Shown here: piece by piece, positions 42,113 to 53,583 of the stretch
Numbering within the stretch: the stretch's first letter is position 1
Layout of the letters: each line of letters begins with the position of its first letter
NCBI RefSeq assembly: GCF_030053775.1
Contig: NZ_CP125669.1
Span: forward strand, 1,359,962-1,423,961
Length of the DNA: 64,000 nt
Source of the DNA: Acinetobacter corruptisaponis
GTDB lineage: Bacteria; Pseudomonadota; Gammaproteobacteria; Pseudomonadales; Moraxellaceae
Direction: 5' to 3'
Position numbers and translations under genes: made by a program
The notes under the pieces: model-generated
Databases searched by the model: none
The model's input: only the letters and a program-made list of their open reading frames with translations
Told to the model about the DNA's origin: nothing

Positions 42113-44002
42113 TTAGAATGTACGTGGCTTAGGTTCGATTGCTTCAACCGTTAATGGGCTGAAACGAACTGGCTTATATTCAAGACGGTTGTCTGATGAA
42201 TACCATAAAGTATGCTTCATCCACTCATCATCACGGCGGCCGTATGAATATGTTGGGTGATCAGGTGCCAACTCATAGTCAACCACTGTATGCGCACCAC
42301 GACATTCCTTACGTGCAGCAGCAGAGATTAAGGTTGCTTTTGCAACTTCATACAAGTTTTCAACTTCCAATGCCTCAACACGTGCAGTGTTAAAGACTTT
42401 AGACTTATCTTTCAAATGAATGTTGCGAACACGTGGCTCAATCGCAAGAATCTCTTTTACACCTTTATCAAGCAATGCCTGAGTACGGAATACACCTGCG
42501 TGGTCTTGTACGATGTCACGGATTGCGTCTGCAACTTCCTGAGCATTTTCACCAGAAGTTGAGTCATCCAGCTTACGGATACGCGCCAAGGTTTTTTCCA
42601 ACACATCATTTGGTAATGGTTGATAATCATCGCCATGATGTTTAGTCACATAATCAATGATCGTCTCACCCGCTGCTTTACCAAATACCACAAGGTCAAG
42701 CAATGAGTTGGTACCTAAACGGTTTGCACCATGTACAGATACGCAAGAACACTCACCAATTGCATAGAACCCTTTCACAGGTTTTACATAATCACGTGTA
42801 CCTTTATAGGTATATTCTTTGGTGTCCTTGTCATAGTGAGCAGAGAATTCACCCTCTTCCACACCATGCGGCACAACCACTTGACCGTGCATATTGGTCG
42901 GAATACCGCCCATTTGATAATGGATGGTTGGTACAACAGGAATTGGTTCTTTGGTACAGTCAACGTTTGCGAACTTCTTGCCAATCTCAAATACAGATGG
43001 CAGACGTTTCATAATTGTATCAGCTCCCAAATGCGTCATATCCAACAGGATATGATCCGCTTTAGGACCACAACCACGCCCTTCCTTAATTTCCTGGTCC
43101 ATTGAACGCGATACGAAATCACGTGGTGCCAAGTCTTTTAAAGTTGGTGCATAACGTTCCATGAACGGTTCGCCGTCTTTGTTACGAAGGATACCACCCT
43201 CACCACGACAACCTTCAGTCAACAATACACCTGCGCCCGCAACACCTGTTGGGTGGAATTGCCAGAACTCCATATCCTGTAATGGGATACCTGCACGGGC
43301 AGCCATACCAAGACCATCACCCGTGTTGATATAGGCATTGGTAGATGCACGGTAAACACGACCCGCACCACCAGTAGCAAACAATGTCGCTTTTGCCTGG
43401 AATACTGCAATGTTACCCGTTTCCTGATCGTATGCAGTCACACCGAGGACATCACCTTCTTCGTTACGGATCAAGTCAAGTGCAATCCATTCAACGAAGA
43501 ACTCAGTCCCCATTTTGACATTGCTTTGATACAAGGTATGAAGCAATGCGTGACCCGTACGGTCAGCAGCAGCACAGGCACGTGGAACTGCTTTTTCACC
43601 ATAGTTTGCAGAGTGACCACCGAATGGACGTTGATAGATCGTACCATCTTCATTACGGTCAAACGGCATGCCAAGATGTTCAAGTTCATACACGACTTTT
43701 GGGGCTTCACGACACATGAATTCACATGCATCCTGGTCACTTAACCAGTCACCACCTTTTACGGTGTCGTAAAAGTGATAGTGCCAGTTATCTTCCTGCA
43801 TATTACCTAACGACGCACCAATACCACCTTGGGCAGCAACGGTATGCGAGCGTGTTGGGAATACCTTGGTCAGTACCGCAACTTTTAAACCTGCTTGGGC
43901 AAGTTGGTAAGAAGCACGCATACCTGAACCACCACCACCTACGATCACTGCATCGAAAGTGAGGGTTTGAATATTTAAATAATTTTCTTTAGGGGTTGCC
44001 AT
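42113..44002 (-). CDS. sdhA: Succinate dehydrogenase flavoprotein subunit
   Basis: A 629-residue FAD protein that oxidises succinate to fumarate. FDAVIVGGGGSGMRASYQL (about 16-34) is the FAD fold. RSHTVAAQGGIGASLG (about 51-66) contains the His used for covalent FAD attachment. FGGHSANYGEKAVPRAC and RGEGGILRN are substrate-site blocks, with HPTGVAGAGVLLTEG between them. CVSVHGANRLGTNSLLDLV lies at about 410-430. The length and order are standard for complex II. Confidence 0.97.
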   Translation of the reverse strand: MATPKENYLNIQTLTFDAVIVGGGGSGMRASYQLAQAGLKVAVLTKVFPTRSHTVAAQGGIGASLGNMQEDNWHYHFYDTVKGGDWLSDQDACEFMCREAPKVVYELEHLGMPFDRNEDGTIYQRPFGGHSANYGEKAVPRACAAADRTGHALLHTLYQSNVKMGTEFFVEWIALDLIRNEEGDVLGVTAYDQETGNIAVFQAKATLFATGGAGRVYRASTNAYINTGDGLGMAARAGIPLQDMEFWQFHPTGVAGAGVLLTEGCRGEGGILRNKDGEPFMERYAPTLKDLAPRDFVSRSMDQEIKEGRGCGPKADHILLDMTHLGADTIMKRLPSVFEIGKKFANVDCTKEPIPVVPTIHYQMGGIPTNMHGQVVVPHGVEEGEFSAHYDKDTKEYTYKGTRDYVKPVKGFYAIGECSCVSVHGANRLGTNSLLDLVVFGKAAGETIIDYVTKHHGDDYQPLPNDVLEKTLARIRKLDDSTSGENAQEVADAIRDIVQDHAGVFRTQALLDKGVKEILAIEPRVRNIHLKDKSKVFNTARVEALEVENLYEVAKATLISAAARKECRGAHTVVDYELAPDHPTYSYGRRDDEWMKHTLWYSSDNRLEYKPVRFSPLTVEAIEPKPRTF

Positions 44003-44014
44003 GATCTGTTCCTA

Positions 44015-44395
44015 TCAATTTGCCCAGAAAATCTGGATACCCCAGATTGCGTACACGAACACTGAAATAATGACGGCAGAAGTCAATACAAGGCGTAAAC
44101 CTGAAGCTGATGGACCCATCTGACGAGTCGTTACATAATCAGTAAAGACTTGCCACATACCAATCCAGGCATGTGCAACCAGCGATAACACCGCCAATAA
44201 AGAAAAAATCTTCATTGGCAGAGTCAGCATAAAGCCAGCCCACTGTTCATAGCCAAATCCGCTGTTGCAGAGAATCCAGCCAAACAGAACAACAGTATAG
44301 GCAGCCAATACAACCGCACTCACACGCTGGATATACCAATCGCGAGAACCTGAACCTGTTAAACCTGTAGCACTTTTCATCAGAACATAATCCAT
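44015..44395 (-). CDS. sdhD: Succinate dehydrogenase membrane anchor subunit
   Basis: A 126-residue hydrophobic protein with three membrane segments (about 25-45, 55-80 and 95-122), the smaller cytochrome b556 anchor of complex II. The quinone and heme region includes LSLVAHAWIGMWQVFTDY (about 70-87), with the expected His and Asp-Tyr. Its start overlaps the sdhC 3' end by 16 bp, so the two subunits are translationally coupled. Confidence 0.93.
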   Translation of the reverse strand: MDYVLMKSATGLTGSGSRDWYIQRVSAVVLAAYTVVLFGWILCNSGFGYEQWAGFMLTLPMKIFSLLAVLSLVAHAWIGMWQVFTDYVTTRQMGPSASGLRLVLTSAVIISVFVYAIWGIQIFWAN

Positions 44396-44781
44396 ACAAA
44401 GGCTGCGATAATACCAACCGCAGACAAGATCAATGCGATTGTAGCTGCGATGCGACCGCTCTGTAATTCTTCAGCAAAACCGAGGTCGGCAAGCAAGTGC
44501 TTGATTCCTGCGATAAAGTGGAAAATTAATCCAGCTACAAATACCCATACGATGAAACGTACAATGATATTTCCGAAAACGACATTTTTAACGTAGTCAA
44601 ATCCTTCTGGTGAAGATAAAGATTTATCCAAAATCCATAAAAGAACTGCGACCAATAAGAAAACGATCACACCTGATAAACGGTGCAGAATTGATGCAAT
44701 AGCCACGGGTGATTTTAAGTTTACAGCTAAAACTTGACCCATGGACAAATTGACAGGTCTGTTGCTTTTCACAGCGGGCAT
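44380..44781 (-). CDS. sdhC: Succinate dehydrogenase cytochrome b556 subunit
   Basis: A 133-residue anchor subunit with three membrane helices. SIASILHRLSGVIVFL-type sequence (about 27-43, with the S-x-x-H-R-x-S-G motif for quinone) and HFIAGIKHLLADLGF (about 87-101, with heme-ligand His) are diagnostic. It is the first gene of sdhC-D-A-B and is divergent from gltA across 897 bp. Confidence 0.95.
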   Translation of the reverse strand: MPAVKSNRPVNLSMGQVLAVNLKSPVAIASILHRLSGVIVFLLVAVLLWILDKSLSSPEGFDYVKNVVFGNIIVRFIVWVFVAGLIFHFIAGIKHLLADLGFAEELQSGRIAATIALILSAVGIIAAFVWIMF

Positions 44782-45312
44782 CCTGTAAGTAGAAACTCCA
44801 ACTGGAGTTTGTTTGAATTAATTCAAAGGAAAGCTGGCATTGTTAGGCAAGCACAGCTCATGCCTAACCTATAACGACACCGAATTATAAAACGTGAAAT
44901 ATCAAAATACAAACAATCAGCTTTCGCTTTAGTCGAAAAAAATAATAAATAAGAATCATTCACATACACAATATTTCCCAGATAAATTAAATTTTTGGCC
45001 AAATTATTTTATCCATTTGTTTTATAAAAACAAAAATACAAAACTTTTTTTTATGAATAGTTCCAAGCTGGAAAAAATCCCCATTATTTATTTCAAAAAA
45101 AATATGTTTTTCTCAGTAAAACCCCATTAAATGAGTCGGCTTTAAGTATAGTCATAAATAATACCCCTCATTTATATATTAAATATAATTAACCACTAAT
45201 CTATTATTCTGGCCTAATCCATATAAATACATCGATTTATTTTTAATCAATCAATCGCACCATAATGAACCACTTATGCCGTTATATATCAGCCTTTAAA
45301 CTGTTTTTTGAA

Positions 45313-45437
45313 CTATTATTTAACGCGAGACCATGAGATATATAGGGTTTTGGTGAGCTAAGCCCTTAATTTTACAGGCACCAAAATATCACCAGAGTAA
45401 AAATTTACTTACAATTGTACTGGTGCTTCATTTTTTT
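45313..45437 (+). ncRNA. Possible small RNA or leader with competing hairpins upstream of gltA
   Basis: Three segments can pair in alternative ways: TTTTGGTG (45348-45355) with CACCAAAA (45379-45386), or CACCAG (45390-45395) with CTGGTG (45420-45425). The latter is immediately followed by CTTCATTTTTTTT, like a Rho-independent terminator. GCACCA (45378-45383) can also pair with TGGTGC (45421-45426). There is no open frame. It could be a small RNA ending at about 45437 or an attenuator-like leader. The 5' end is a guess and no clear promoter is assigned. Confidence 0.4.
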
Positions 45438-45560
45438 TATGCACCTGAAACATGATTTGACATATTATACTCGACCGATGCTGTGAATTTACTCAATTTT
45501 TTCTTTGATACTGAATGACTAATTGACTGTAGCAATGTCATTTTTTATCCCTAAGTATAA

Positions 45561-45588
45561 TTGACAAAATTTTAGTAGCCACTAATCT
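45561..45588 (+). promoter_or_regulatory. Candidate gltA promoter
   Basis: TTGACA at 45561-45566 and TAATCT at 45583-45588, spaced by 16 bases, about 90 bp upstream of the gltA start. A perfect TATAAT-like box (TATAAT at 45556-45561) lies just before and may belong to an alternative promoter. Confidence 0.45.
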
Positions 45589-45678
45589 TATAGCAAATTT
45601 TGACACCGTCTGATTCGCACATGACAAGATTAGGATTTCGAGTCAGATAATCATTCACCAGGACAGGAGATCTATTGA

Positions 45679-46953
45679 ATGTCTGCAGCAACTGGCAAAA
45701 AAGCCGTATTACAGCTTGATGGCAAAGAAATTGAATTACCAATTTACAGCGGCACATTGGGCCCAGATGTAATTGACGTTAAAGATGTATTGGCATCGGG
45801 TCATTTTACTTTCGATCCTGGTTTTATGGCGACAGCTGCTTGCGAATCTAAGATCACATTCATTGATGGTGACAAAGGTGTGTTATTGCACCGTGGTTAT
45901 CCAATTGATCAATTAGCGACTCAAGCAGACTACCTCGAAACTTGCTATTTACTGTTAAATGGCGAGCTTCCAAATGCTGAACAAAAGGCGGAATTTGACG
46001 CTAAGGTACGCAACCACACCATGGTTCACGATCAGGTTAGCCGTTTCTTCAATGGTTTCCGTCGTGATGCTCACCCAATGGCTATAATGGTTGGTGTTGT
46101 TGGTGCGTTGTCTGCGTTCTATCACAATGGTTTGGATATCGAAGATATCAACCACCGTGAAATCACTGCAATTCGTCTTATCGCAAAAATTCCTACGCTT
46201 GCGGCGTGGAGCTACAAGTACACGATTGGACAGCCATTCATTTACCCACGTAACGACCTAAACTATGCAGAAAACTTCCTGCATATGATGTTTGCTACGC
46301 CTGCGGATCGTGACTACAAAGTTAATCCGATTTTGTCTAAAGCAATGGATCGTATCTTCACGCTTCATGCTGACCACGAACAAAATGCGTCTACATCTAC
46401 TGTACGTCTTGCTGGTTCTACTGGTGCAAACCCATATGCATGTATCTCTTCAGGTATTTCTGCACTTTGGGGACCATCACACGGCGGTGCAAACGAAGCT
46501 GTACTGAAAATGTTGGCTGAAATCGGTAGCGTTGAAAACGTTGCTGAATTTATGGAAAAAGTAAAACGCAAAGAAGCGAAGCTTATGGGCTTTGGTCACC
46601 GTGTTTACAAAAACTTTGACCCACGTGCCAAAGTAATGAAAGAAACCTGTGATGAAGTGCTTGGTGCATTGGGTATCAATGATCCACAACTTGCGCTTGC
46701 AATGGAACTTGAGCGTATTGCGCTTAGCGACCCATACTTCATTGAACGTAAACTTTATCCAAACGTGGACTTCTACTCAGGTATCATCTTAAAGGCGATT
46801 GGTATCCCTGTTGATATGTTTACGGTTATTTTTGCATTAGGCCGTACTGTTGGCTGGATCAGCCACTGGTTGGAAATGCACGCTTCCCCATATAAAATTG
46901 GCCGTCCTCGCCAGCTTTATACAGGTGAAAAACAACGTGACATCAAACGTTAA
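45679..46953 (+). CDS. gltA: Citrate synthase
   Basis: A 424-residue type II (hexameric, NADH-sensitive in gram-negatives) citrate synthase. The catalytic residues are visible: His in [17 protein letters not shown] (about 262-278), His in [16 protein letters not shown] (about 302-317) and Asp in [14 protein letters not shown] (about 360-373). The N-terminal beta-rich domain [19 protein letters not shown] is that of the large bacterial form. GGAG lies 11 bases upstream of the ATG. A terminator follows. It is divergent from sdh, as in other gammaproteobacteria. Confidence 0.97.
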   Translation: MSAATGKKAVLQLDGKEIELPIYSGTLGPDVIDVKDVLASGHFTFDPGFMATAACESKITFIDGDKGVLLHRGYPIDQLATQADYLETCYLLLNGELPNAEQKAEFDAKVRNHTMVHDQVSRFFNGFRRDAHPMAIMVGVVGALSAFYHNGLDIEDINHREITAIRLIAKIPTLAAWSYKYTIGQPFIYPRNDLNYAENFLHMMFATPADRDYKVNPILSKAMDRIFTLHADHEQNASTSTVRLAGSTGANPYACISSGISALWGPSHGGANEAVLKMLAEIGSVENVAEFMEKVKRKEAKLMGFGHRVYKNFDPRAKVMKETCDEVLGALGINDPQLALAMELERIALSDPYFIERKLYPNVDFYSGIILKAIGIPVDMFTVIFALGRTVGWISHWLEMHASPYKIGRPRQLYTGEKQRDIKR

Positions 46954-46972
46954 TTTTTAAGAAATTAATGTG

Positions 46973-47001
46973 AAAAAGCTGCCAAATGGCAGCTTTTTTT
47001 A
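46973..47001. terminator. Terminator after gltA
   Basis: AAAAAGCTGCC-AAAT-GGCAGCTTTTTTT, 20 bp after the gltA stop. T runs on both strands let it serve the converging DUF1289 gene as well. Confidence 0.92.
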
Positions 47002-47008
47002 TTACTTC

Positions 47009-47500
47009 CTAAAGCTCATCCTCTTCTAGGGCACGCAATAGGTTTGTACTGATCCCATCGGCACGCAGCCAGGCCAGTTCATAGCTTGCCTTGGCTAAAG
47101 CCAACACACGTCGTTCAAACTCATCCCAAACCACCTTTACCTGCGTGTGGGAAATTCCAAGTCCACTTTCCTGTGCCAAATGCTTATTTTTCTCACAGAC
47201 TTTTAAAGCATGATACAGCTTACGTCCAGCACTTGCGCTTTCCAGAATACGAATGTGCTTACCATGGATAAAGCCCTCGACATGCTGGAGACTAGCATTG
47301 GGCAGCAATGGCACCAGAATCTGGTCCAGTTGTGCATCCAAACGCTTCCAAACCACCAACCGCTGTTCAGGCGTATAGGTGTTCCACTGGATCACTTCAT
47401 GATTAAAACGGCGGCATCCACGACACACCAGATCACCAAATACCGTTGAACAACGCCCTGCGCATGGGGTCAGTGATGGGATTCGACGATCATTACTCAA
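47009..47500 (-). CDS. DUF1289-family Cys-rich protein
   Basis: A 163-residue protein with the DUF1289 metal-binding-like motif at its N-terminus, SLTPCAGRCSTVFGDLVCRG (Cys at about 13, 17, 26 and 29), followed by CRRFNHEVIQWN. The remainder is helical and unfamiliar. Short DUF1289 proteins are common in proteobacteria and have no known function; the Cys pattern suggests zinc or iron-sulfur binding. It converges with gltA and is divergent from trhO. Confidence 0.75.
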   Translation of the reverse strand: MSNDRRIPSLTPCAGRCSTVFGDLVCRGCRRFNHEVIQWNTYTPEQRLVVWKRLDAQLDQILVPLLPNASLQHVEGFIHGKHIRILESASAGRKLYHALKVCEKNKHLAQESGLGISHTQVKVVWDEFERRVLALAKASYELAWLRADGISTNLLRALEEDEL

Positions 47501-47610
47501 AACTTATTCCTCTAAAACCATATTAATTTTATGGTTTTCTCGCTTATTTTCAAATTTCACGCTAAAATATGCGCCTTGTTTTTCCTATCTTAATACATTT
47601 GGAGTTATCC

Positions 47611-48543
47611 ATGAACGCTACTGTAGAACAGCTTGCACCTGTAGAACAGCAAGCGACCAATAATTGGGTTGTTGCGGCACTATATCAATTTAAAGAAGTT
47701 GCGGATGCAGCCGATCTGCAAAAACGTCTTCTGGACTTAGTGAATGGCATCAATTTATGTGGAACTCTGATTGTCGCTTCTGAAGGAATTAATGGTACCG
47801 TTGCTGGCGACCGTGCAGCAATTGACACGGTTCATCAATTCCTGTTAAACGAAGGCTTTGCCGCAATGGAATATAAGGAGTCTGCCAGCTCTGAAAAACC
47901 ATTCCGCAAGATGAAGATTAAACTGAAGAATGAAATTGTTACCCTCGGTGTTGAGGTTAAGCCACGTGACCTGGTTGGTCATTATCTTGATCCAAAGGAA
48001 TGGAACGAGCTGATTAGCCGCGATGACGTGATTCTGGTGGATACCCGCAACGACTATGAATATAAGGCAGGTACATTCAAGGGCGCAATTGATCCTAAAA
48101 CGGAAACATTCCGTGAATTTCCTGAATATGTAAAACAAAACCTTGAGCAGCACAAAGATAAGAAAATTGCCATGTTCTGTACAGGTGGTATCCGCTGTGA
48201 AAAATCCACTTCCCTCTTGTTGCAGGAAGGCTTTAGTGAGGTTTACCACTTAAAAGGCGGTATCCTTAAATATCTGGAAGAAACATCTGCCGAGGAAAGC
48301 CTTTGGGAAGGTGAATGTTTTGTATTTGATGGCCGTACTGCCGTGACACACGGGGTTGAGGAAGGCGAGAACATCAAGTGTCATGCATGCGGCTGGCCTT
48401 TAACCAAAGAAGAAGCGGAATTGCCAAGCTATGAGCATGGTGTTTCCTGTGTTTTCTGTATTGATAAAACCACAGAGAAACAGAAAGAGGGTTTCCGTAT
48501 GCGTCAATCGCAAATTGCAGCAGCAAAACGTAAACGTCTATAA
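47611..48543 (+). CDS. trhO: tRNA uridine(34) hydroxylase TrhO (YceA, rhodanese family)
   Basis: A 310-residue protein that forms 5-hydroxyuridine at tRNA position 34. The N-terminal acylphosphatase-like domain (VAALYQFKEVADAADLQKRL...CGTLIVASEGINGTVAG) is followed by a rhodanese domain with the active Cys in AMFCTGGIRCEKST (about 187-200). A Cys-rich C-terminal segment (CHACGWPL and SCVFCIDK) follows. An in-frame ATG at 47569 is rejected because ATG 47611 has GGAG seven bases upstream and matches the family N-terminus. A terminator follows. Confidence 0.92.
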   Translation: MNATVEQLAPVEQQATNNWVVAALYQFKEVADAADLQKRLLDLVNGINLCGTLIVASEGINGTVAGDRAAIDTVHQFLLNEGFAAMEYKESASSEKPFRKMKIKLKNEIVTLGVEVKPRDLVGHYLDPKEWNELISRDDVILVDTRNDYEYKAGTFKGAIDPKTETFREFPEYVKQNLEQHKDKKIAMFCTGGIRCEKSTSLLLQEGFSEVYHLKGGILKYLEETSAEESLWEGECFVFDGRTAVTHGVEEGENIKCHACGWPLTKEEAELPSYEHGVSCVFCIDKTTEKQKEGFRMRQSQIAAAKRKRL

Positions 48544-48557
48544 AATTTAAAAAAACC

Positions 48558-48588
48558 TGAAAGCCATAGTTCTACTATGGCTTTTTTA
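48558..48588 (+). terminator. trhO terminator
   Basis: AAGCCATAG, a five-base loop, CTATGGCTTTTTT, starting about 17 bp after the stop codon. Confidence 0.9.
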
Positions 48589-48685
48589 TGATAATAATAA
48601 AATGATGTAACGATTAGACCATTGAGCATCATGATTAACCATTCTATGCTAAAAACAATAATCAAATGAACTATATAAGGGTATT

Positions 48686-49294
48686 ATGGGACTTGAAGAA
48701 TGGGTCTTGTCAGTCATGGAGAAGCTTGGATATTTAGGCATCGCTTTTTTGATGTTTCTGGATAACATTTTTCCTCCTATTCCTTCTGAAATTATTATGC
48801 CCTCTGCGGGTTATACCGCCTCTAAGGGGGATTTGAGCTTAATTGGCGTTATCATTGCTGGAAGCGCAGGCTCACTGATCGCCGCGATGATCCTTTATTG
48901 GATTGGCCGTAAAATTCCTGAACAGCGCTTATTCAGTTTTATAGAACATTACGGCAAATTCCTTAGAATCAAGGTTACTGACCTTGAAAAGGCCTTGGGC
49001 TGGTTCAACCAGCATGGGCACAAAATCGTTTTCTTTGGCCGTATGATTCCAGCGGTACGCTCGCTGATTAGTATCCCCGCAGGAATGAGCAAGATGCCTT
49101 TTGGCAAGTTCATGACTTACAGTGCCTTGGGAACGATTATCTGGACAACATTCCTGGCATTTTTAGGCTATCACTTCAGTGAAAACCAGGCCCTGATGTC
49201 TTTAATTATGCAGCGTGTTGGCTATATTATTTTGGCAGTTGTCATACTTTATATCATTTGGAAAGTGGCTAAAAAACTTGGACAGAAATCATAA
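48686..49294 (+). CDS. DedA-family membrane protein
   Basis: A 202-residue inner-membrane protein of the DedA/SNARE-associated family. MEKLGYLGIAFLMFLDNIFPPIPSE (about 11-35) is the conserved N-terminal half-helix, and FFGRMIPAVRSLISIPAGMSKM (about 112-133) carries the family G-R-x-x-P-x-x-R-x-x-x-x-x-x-A-G signature. Four or five hydrophobic segments are visible. DedA proteins act in lipid-carrier recycling and membrane-potential homeostasis; which substrate this one handles is not evident. Confidence 0.88.
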   Translation: MGLEEWVLSVMEKLGYLGIAFLMFLDNIFPPIPSEIIMPSAGYTASKGDLSLIGVIIAGSAGSLIAAMILYWIGRKIPEQRLFSFIEHYGKFLRIKVTDLEKALGWFNQHGHKIVFFGRMIPAVRSLISIPAGMSKMPFGKFMTYSALGTIIWTTFLAFLGYHFSENQALMSLIMQRVGYIILAVVILYIIWKVAKKLGQKS

Positions 49295-49346
49295 AAAGAC
49301 AAAAAATTCTCCTTTATTATTTATTCATGTCAGTTAAGGAAAAACC

Positions 49347-49976
49347 ATGCAGCATGAGTTTTGGCATCAAAAATGGCAAAAAAATGAGATTGGCTTTCAT
49401 CTCAGCCAGCCTCACCCATTACTGGTTAAATATATGGGCTGCTTAAACATTTCTCCCAATAGCCGTATTTTTATCCCACTCTGCGGTAAAAGTTTAGACA
49501 TACATTGGCTTTTAGGTCAGGGCTATCATGTCGTGGGAGTTGACCTGAGTCCAATTGCCATTCAGGACTTAATCTCAACACTTGGCCTTTCCTTTACCGA
49601 AATGCAGTCTGGAAATCTTAGCCACTTTCACCATCCACAAATTGACCTGTTTGTCGGTGATTTTTTTGAATTGACTATTGAGCAGTTGGGGCAGATTGAT
49701 GCGATTTATGATCGGGCAGCCTTAGTCGCCCTACCAGAACAAATGCGAAGCCAATATGTCCAGCATCTCATTCAGATTGGTGGTGATGCGTCACAATTAC
49801 TGATTAGCTTTGAGTATGATCAATCCATGATGGCTGGTCCGCCTTTTTCCATTTCCACCCAACAACTTCAGGACTATTATTCCAGTGAATACGCCATACA
49901 GCTACTCGATAGCCAAAACGAACTGCTCAAAGGCAAAGTGAATGCACAGGAAAAAATTTGGTTGCTAGAAAAATAA
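49347..49976 (+). CDS. tpm: Thiopurine S-methyltransferase
   Basis: A 209-residue SAM-dependent methyltransferase. MQHEFWHQKWQKNEIGFH is the characteristic N-terminus, RIFIPLCGKSLDIHWLL (about 38-54) and YHVVGVDLSPIAIQ (about 58-71) form the SAM pocket, and IDAIYDRAALVALP (about 118-131) is family-specific. In other bacteria the enzyme methylates thiopurines and confers selenite or tellurite tolerance. AAGGA precedes the ATG. A small hairpin follows. Confidence 0.93.
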   Translation: MQHEFWHQKWQKNEIGFHLSQPHPLLVKYMGCLNISPNSRIFIPLCGKSLDIHWLLGQGYHVVGVDLSPIAIQDLISTLGLSFTEMQSGNLSHFHHPQIDLFVGDFFELTIEQLGQIDAIYDRAALVALPEQMRSQYVQHLIQIGGDASQLLISFEYDQSMMAGPPFSISTQQLQDYYSSEYAIQLLDSQNELLKGKVNAQEKIWLLEK

Positions 49977-49997
49977 TGTTATGCCCCATCACCAAAT

Positions 49998-50024
49998 AAA
50001 AAAACGTCCATAAGGACGTTTAAA
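49998..50024 (+). terminator. Probable tpm terminator
   Basis: AAACGTCC-ATAA-GGACGTTT, an 8-bp stem with only a short T run, 22 bp after the tpm stop codon. Confidence 0.6.
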
Positions 50025-50077
50025 TACTTCACGCGATACATGGCGGAGCAACTATTATTGCCGCCTCAAACCTATTA

Positions 50078-50602
50078 TCAGGCTGGTGTATGGTACATGA
50101 GATAAATTTCATTTAAATTATCTGGAATTTCCTCGGCCAATTCATCCATCAACTGACCATTGCGGCGGAAAGACTCCATTTGTGGATCTTCTTCATCAAT
50201 GCCACTAAACACCATAATCGGCAAAGTCAAATCAACCAGTTGTTCTTCATATTCAGGCGTAAACCAAGCATCTTCGTTCAGGAACATGGCATCAACGAAA
50301 CCGACACTCCAGTCACCTAAACTCGAATCCACATCAGCCTCTTCAATTTCAAATGGAAACTCAATTCCATTTTCATTGGCCAAATCCTGACGAATTGATT
50401 CCAGCCAAGCTTTAATCTGTTCGATGATCTCACTCGGAACTTTCTTTTGATTGCTCTCGAACAGCTCATCCAGCCAACGGTCAAACTTTGGGCCAACAGC
50501 GATAGCACACAAAAAGCCATGAGTCGCCGCAAAATCTAAACCATATTCGTTTTGGTCGCCGTCAAGATAATTACTTAACAAGTCTAAATCCAGGGTACTC
50601 AT
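50078..50602 (-). CDS. UPF0149 (YecA/YgfB-like) family protein
   Basis: A 174-residue acidic protein. LSNYLDGDQNEYGLDFAATHGFLCAIAVGP (N-terminal third) matches the UPF0149 pattern of an early L-D-G-x-x-x...H-G-x-L-x-A. SLGDWSVGFVDAMFL (about 94-108) is the conserved W-x-x-G-F block. YgfB-type proteins act as regulators in Pseudomonas, but no function can be assigned here. Seventy-one bp separate it from the small acidic gene upstream. Confidence 0.78.
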   Translation of the reverse strand: MSTLDLDLLSNYLDGDQNEYGLDFAATHGFLCAIAVGPKFDRWLDELFESNQKKVPSEIIEQIKAWLESIRQDLANENGIEFPFEIEEADVDSSLGDWSVGFVDAMFLNEDAWFTPEYEEQLVDLTLPIMVFSGIDEEDPQMESFRRNGQLMDELAEEIPDNLNEIYLMYHTPA

Positions 50603-50673
50603 TTTTTATCCAGCTCTAAAATTACATTTTCGACAGCATAACATTTTCAGACGCAAATTCTCAGCAATTTTGC

Positions 50674-50880
50674 CTAGTCTTCGTCATCGAGGTCATCATC
50701 GTCGAAATCGTAGTCAAAATCTTTTAATTCTCGTTCCAAACGACGCTGAGCCAACAGATCATCAATCAAACGGCGTTTTTCCAATGATTCCTTGGCGCTG
50801 ATTTTTCCTGATGATTCATCAAAACCAACATCATCATCGCCGTAGTTATCATCATCTAATTCAAAATCTGTAGAAGACAC
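50674..50880 (-). CDS. PA3496-family small acidic protein
   Basis: A 68-residue protein starting at GTG 50880, with GAGG seven bases upstream. It has acidic ends (DDDNYGDDD and YDFDDDDLDDED) around a basic centre SLEKRRLIDDLLAQRRLERE (about 32-51). This arrangement is that of the PA3496 family, called putative envelope-integrity proteins in annotation. No role can be read from the sequence. Confidence 0.72.
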   Translation of the reverse strand: MSSTDFELDDDNYGDDDVGFDESSGKISAKESLEKRRLIDDLLAQRRLERELKDFDYDFDDDDLDDED

Positions 50881-51229
50881 GAAGTACCTCTTATACGAAA
50901 AATATAAATGGGTCTAGCCGCTATTTATCTGTCTTAAACACACATGTCAAGGTTTATTTTATTTTTTTGCTATAAATCGGTGATTTGTACTTTTTTTCGG
51001 CGGTTTTTTTGTGTAATTATAATCCCAGGACAATACCAATCAAAAAAGTTCTGCAAAAAGGATGGACTGCTTGAAAAATTATGACACACCCCCATATTCA
51101 AGAAACAGACGTGAAATCAATACTATTTTTTATTTAAAGTAAACGGATCAAATCCAGAACATTCCCCGTGAACTGTGCTATCATGCACGGTTTTTCACCG
51201 CCACAGATTCAACAAAAGAGTAAGCAAAG
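50881..51229 (+). promoter_or_regulatory. rpoD upstream region
   Basis: A 349-bp gap between a leftward small gene and rpoD. Near its end TGCTATCAT (51176-51184) looks like an extended -10 element, about 50 bp before the rpoD ATG, inside the small palindrome GTGC-TATCAT-GCAC. Further upstream are T-rich tracts but no open frame. The promoter assignment is tentative. Confidence 0.4.
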
Positions 51230-53113
<1,884 letters not shown>

Positions 53114-53201
53114 GGACATCCTGTATCAAGAGCAAAGCCATGCTCTTGTGCAGGGCTTGAAGTTAAACACTTCATCCCCATTTACTTAGTTAGATCATAA
53201 G

Positions 53202-53224
53202 CGCCTGCACTGATGCAGGCGTTT
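53202..53224 (+). terminator. Hairpin between rpoD and ybeD
   Basis: CGCCTGCA-CTGA-TGCAGGCG, a perfect 8-bp stem followed only by TTT. It lies 88 bp after rpoD and 21 bp before the YbeD-like start, so it may terminate rpoD or lie in the ybeD leader. Confidence 0.6.
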
Positions 53225-53242
53225 CAAATTAAGAGGTTACTC

Positions 53243-53530
53243 ATGGTAGACCGCACTCCATCTCGCGAATTGCAAGAACATCTTTGGGTTTTCCCGATGG
53301 ACTATCCAATCAAGTTGATTGGTCATGCTGGGGATGAACTTCGAGTGGCTGTTGTAGATATTTTGCAAAAGCACTTTCCTGAATTTGATGGTGACTCAGT
53401 CAAGGTACAGCCATCACGTACAGGAAAATACCACTCTTTAACCGCTCAGCTGCGCTTTGAAGAACTGGAACAGGTTCATGCCCTGTATGCTGATCTTGCC
53501 GCCTGTCCTTTAATCAAGACAGCGCTGTAA
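53243..53530 (+). CDS. ybeD: YbeD-like (DUF493) protein
   Basis: A 95-residue protein of the YbeD/DUF493 family, with a ferredoxin-like ACT-type fold. WVFPMDYPIKLIGHAGDELR (about 12-31), PSRTGKYHSLTAQLRF and the C-terminal ACPLIKTAL are typical. ATG 53243 (MVDRTPSRE) follows GAGG; the longer frame from 53213 starts inside the hairpin and is rejected. In Escherichia coli ybeD lies next to lipB, and here lipB follows two genes later, consistent with a lipoylation-linked neighbourhood. The function is unproven. Confidence 0.83.
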   Translation: MVDRTPSRELQEHLWVFPMDYPIKLIGHAGDELRVAVVDILQKHFPEFDGDSVKVQPSRTGKYHSLTAQLRFEELEQVHALYADLAACPLIKTAL

Positions 53531-53583
53531 ATAGAAATCCAAAATACGAAAGTGTTTTGGATTTTTCTTTTAAGGAAATAAAA

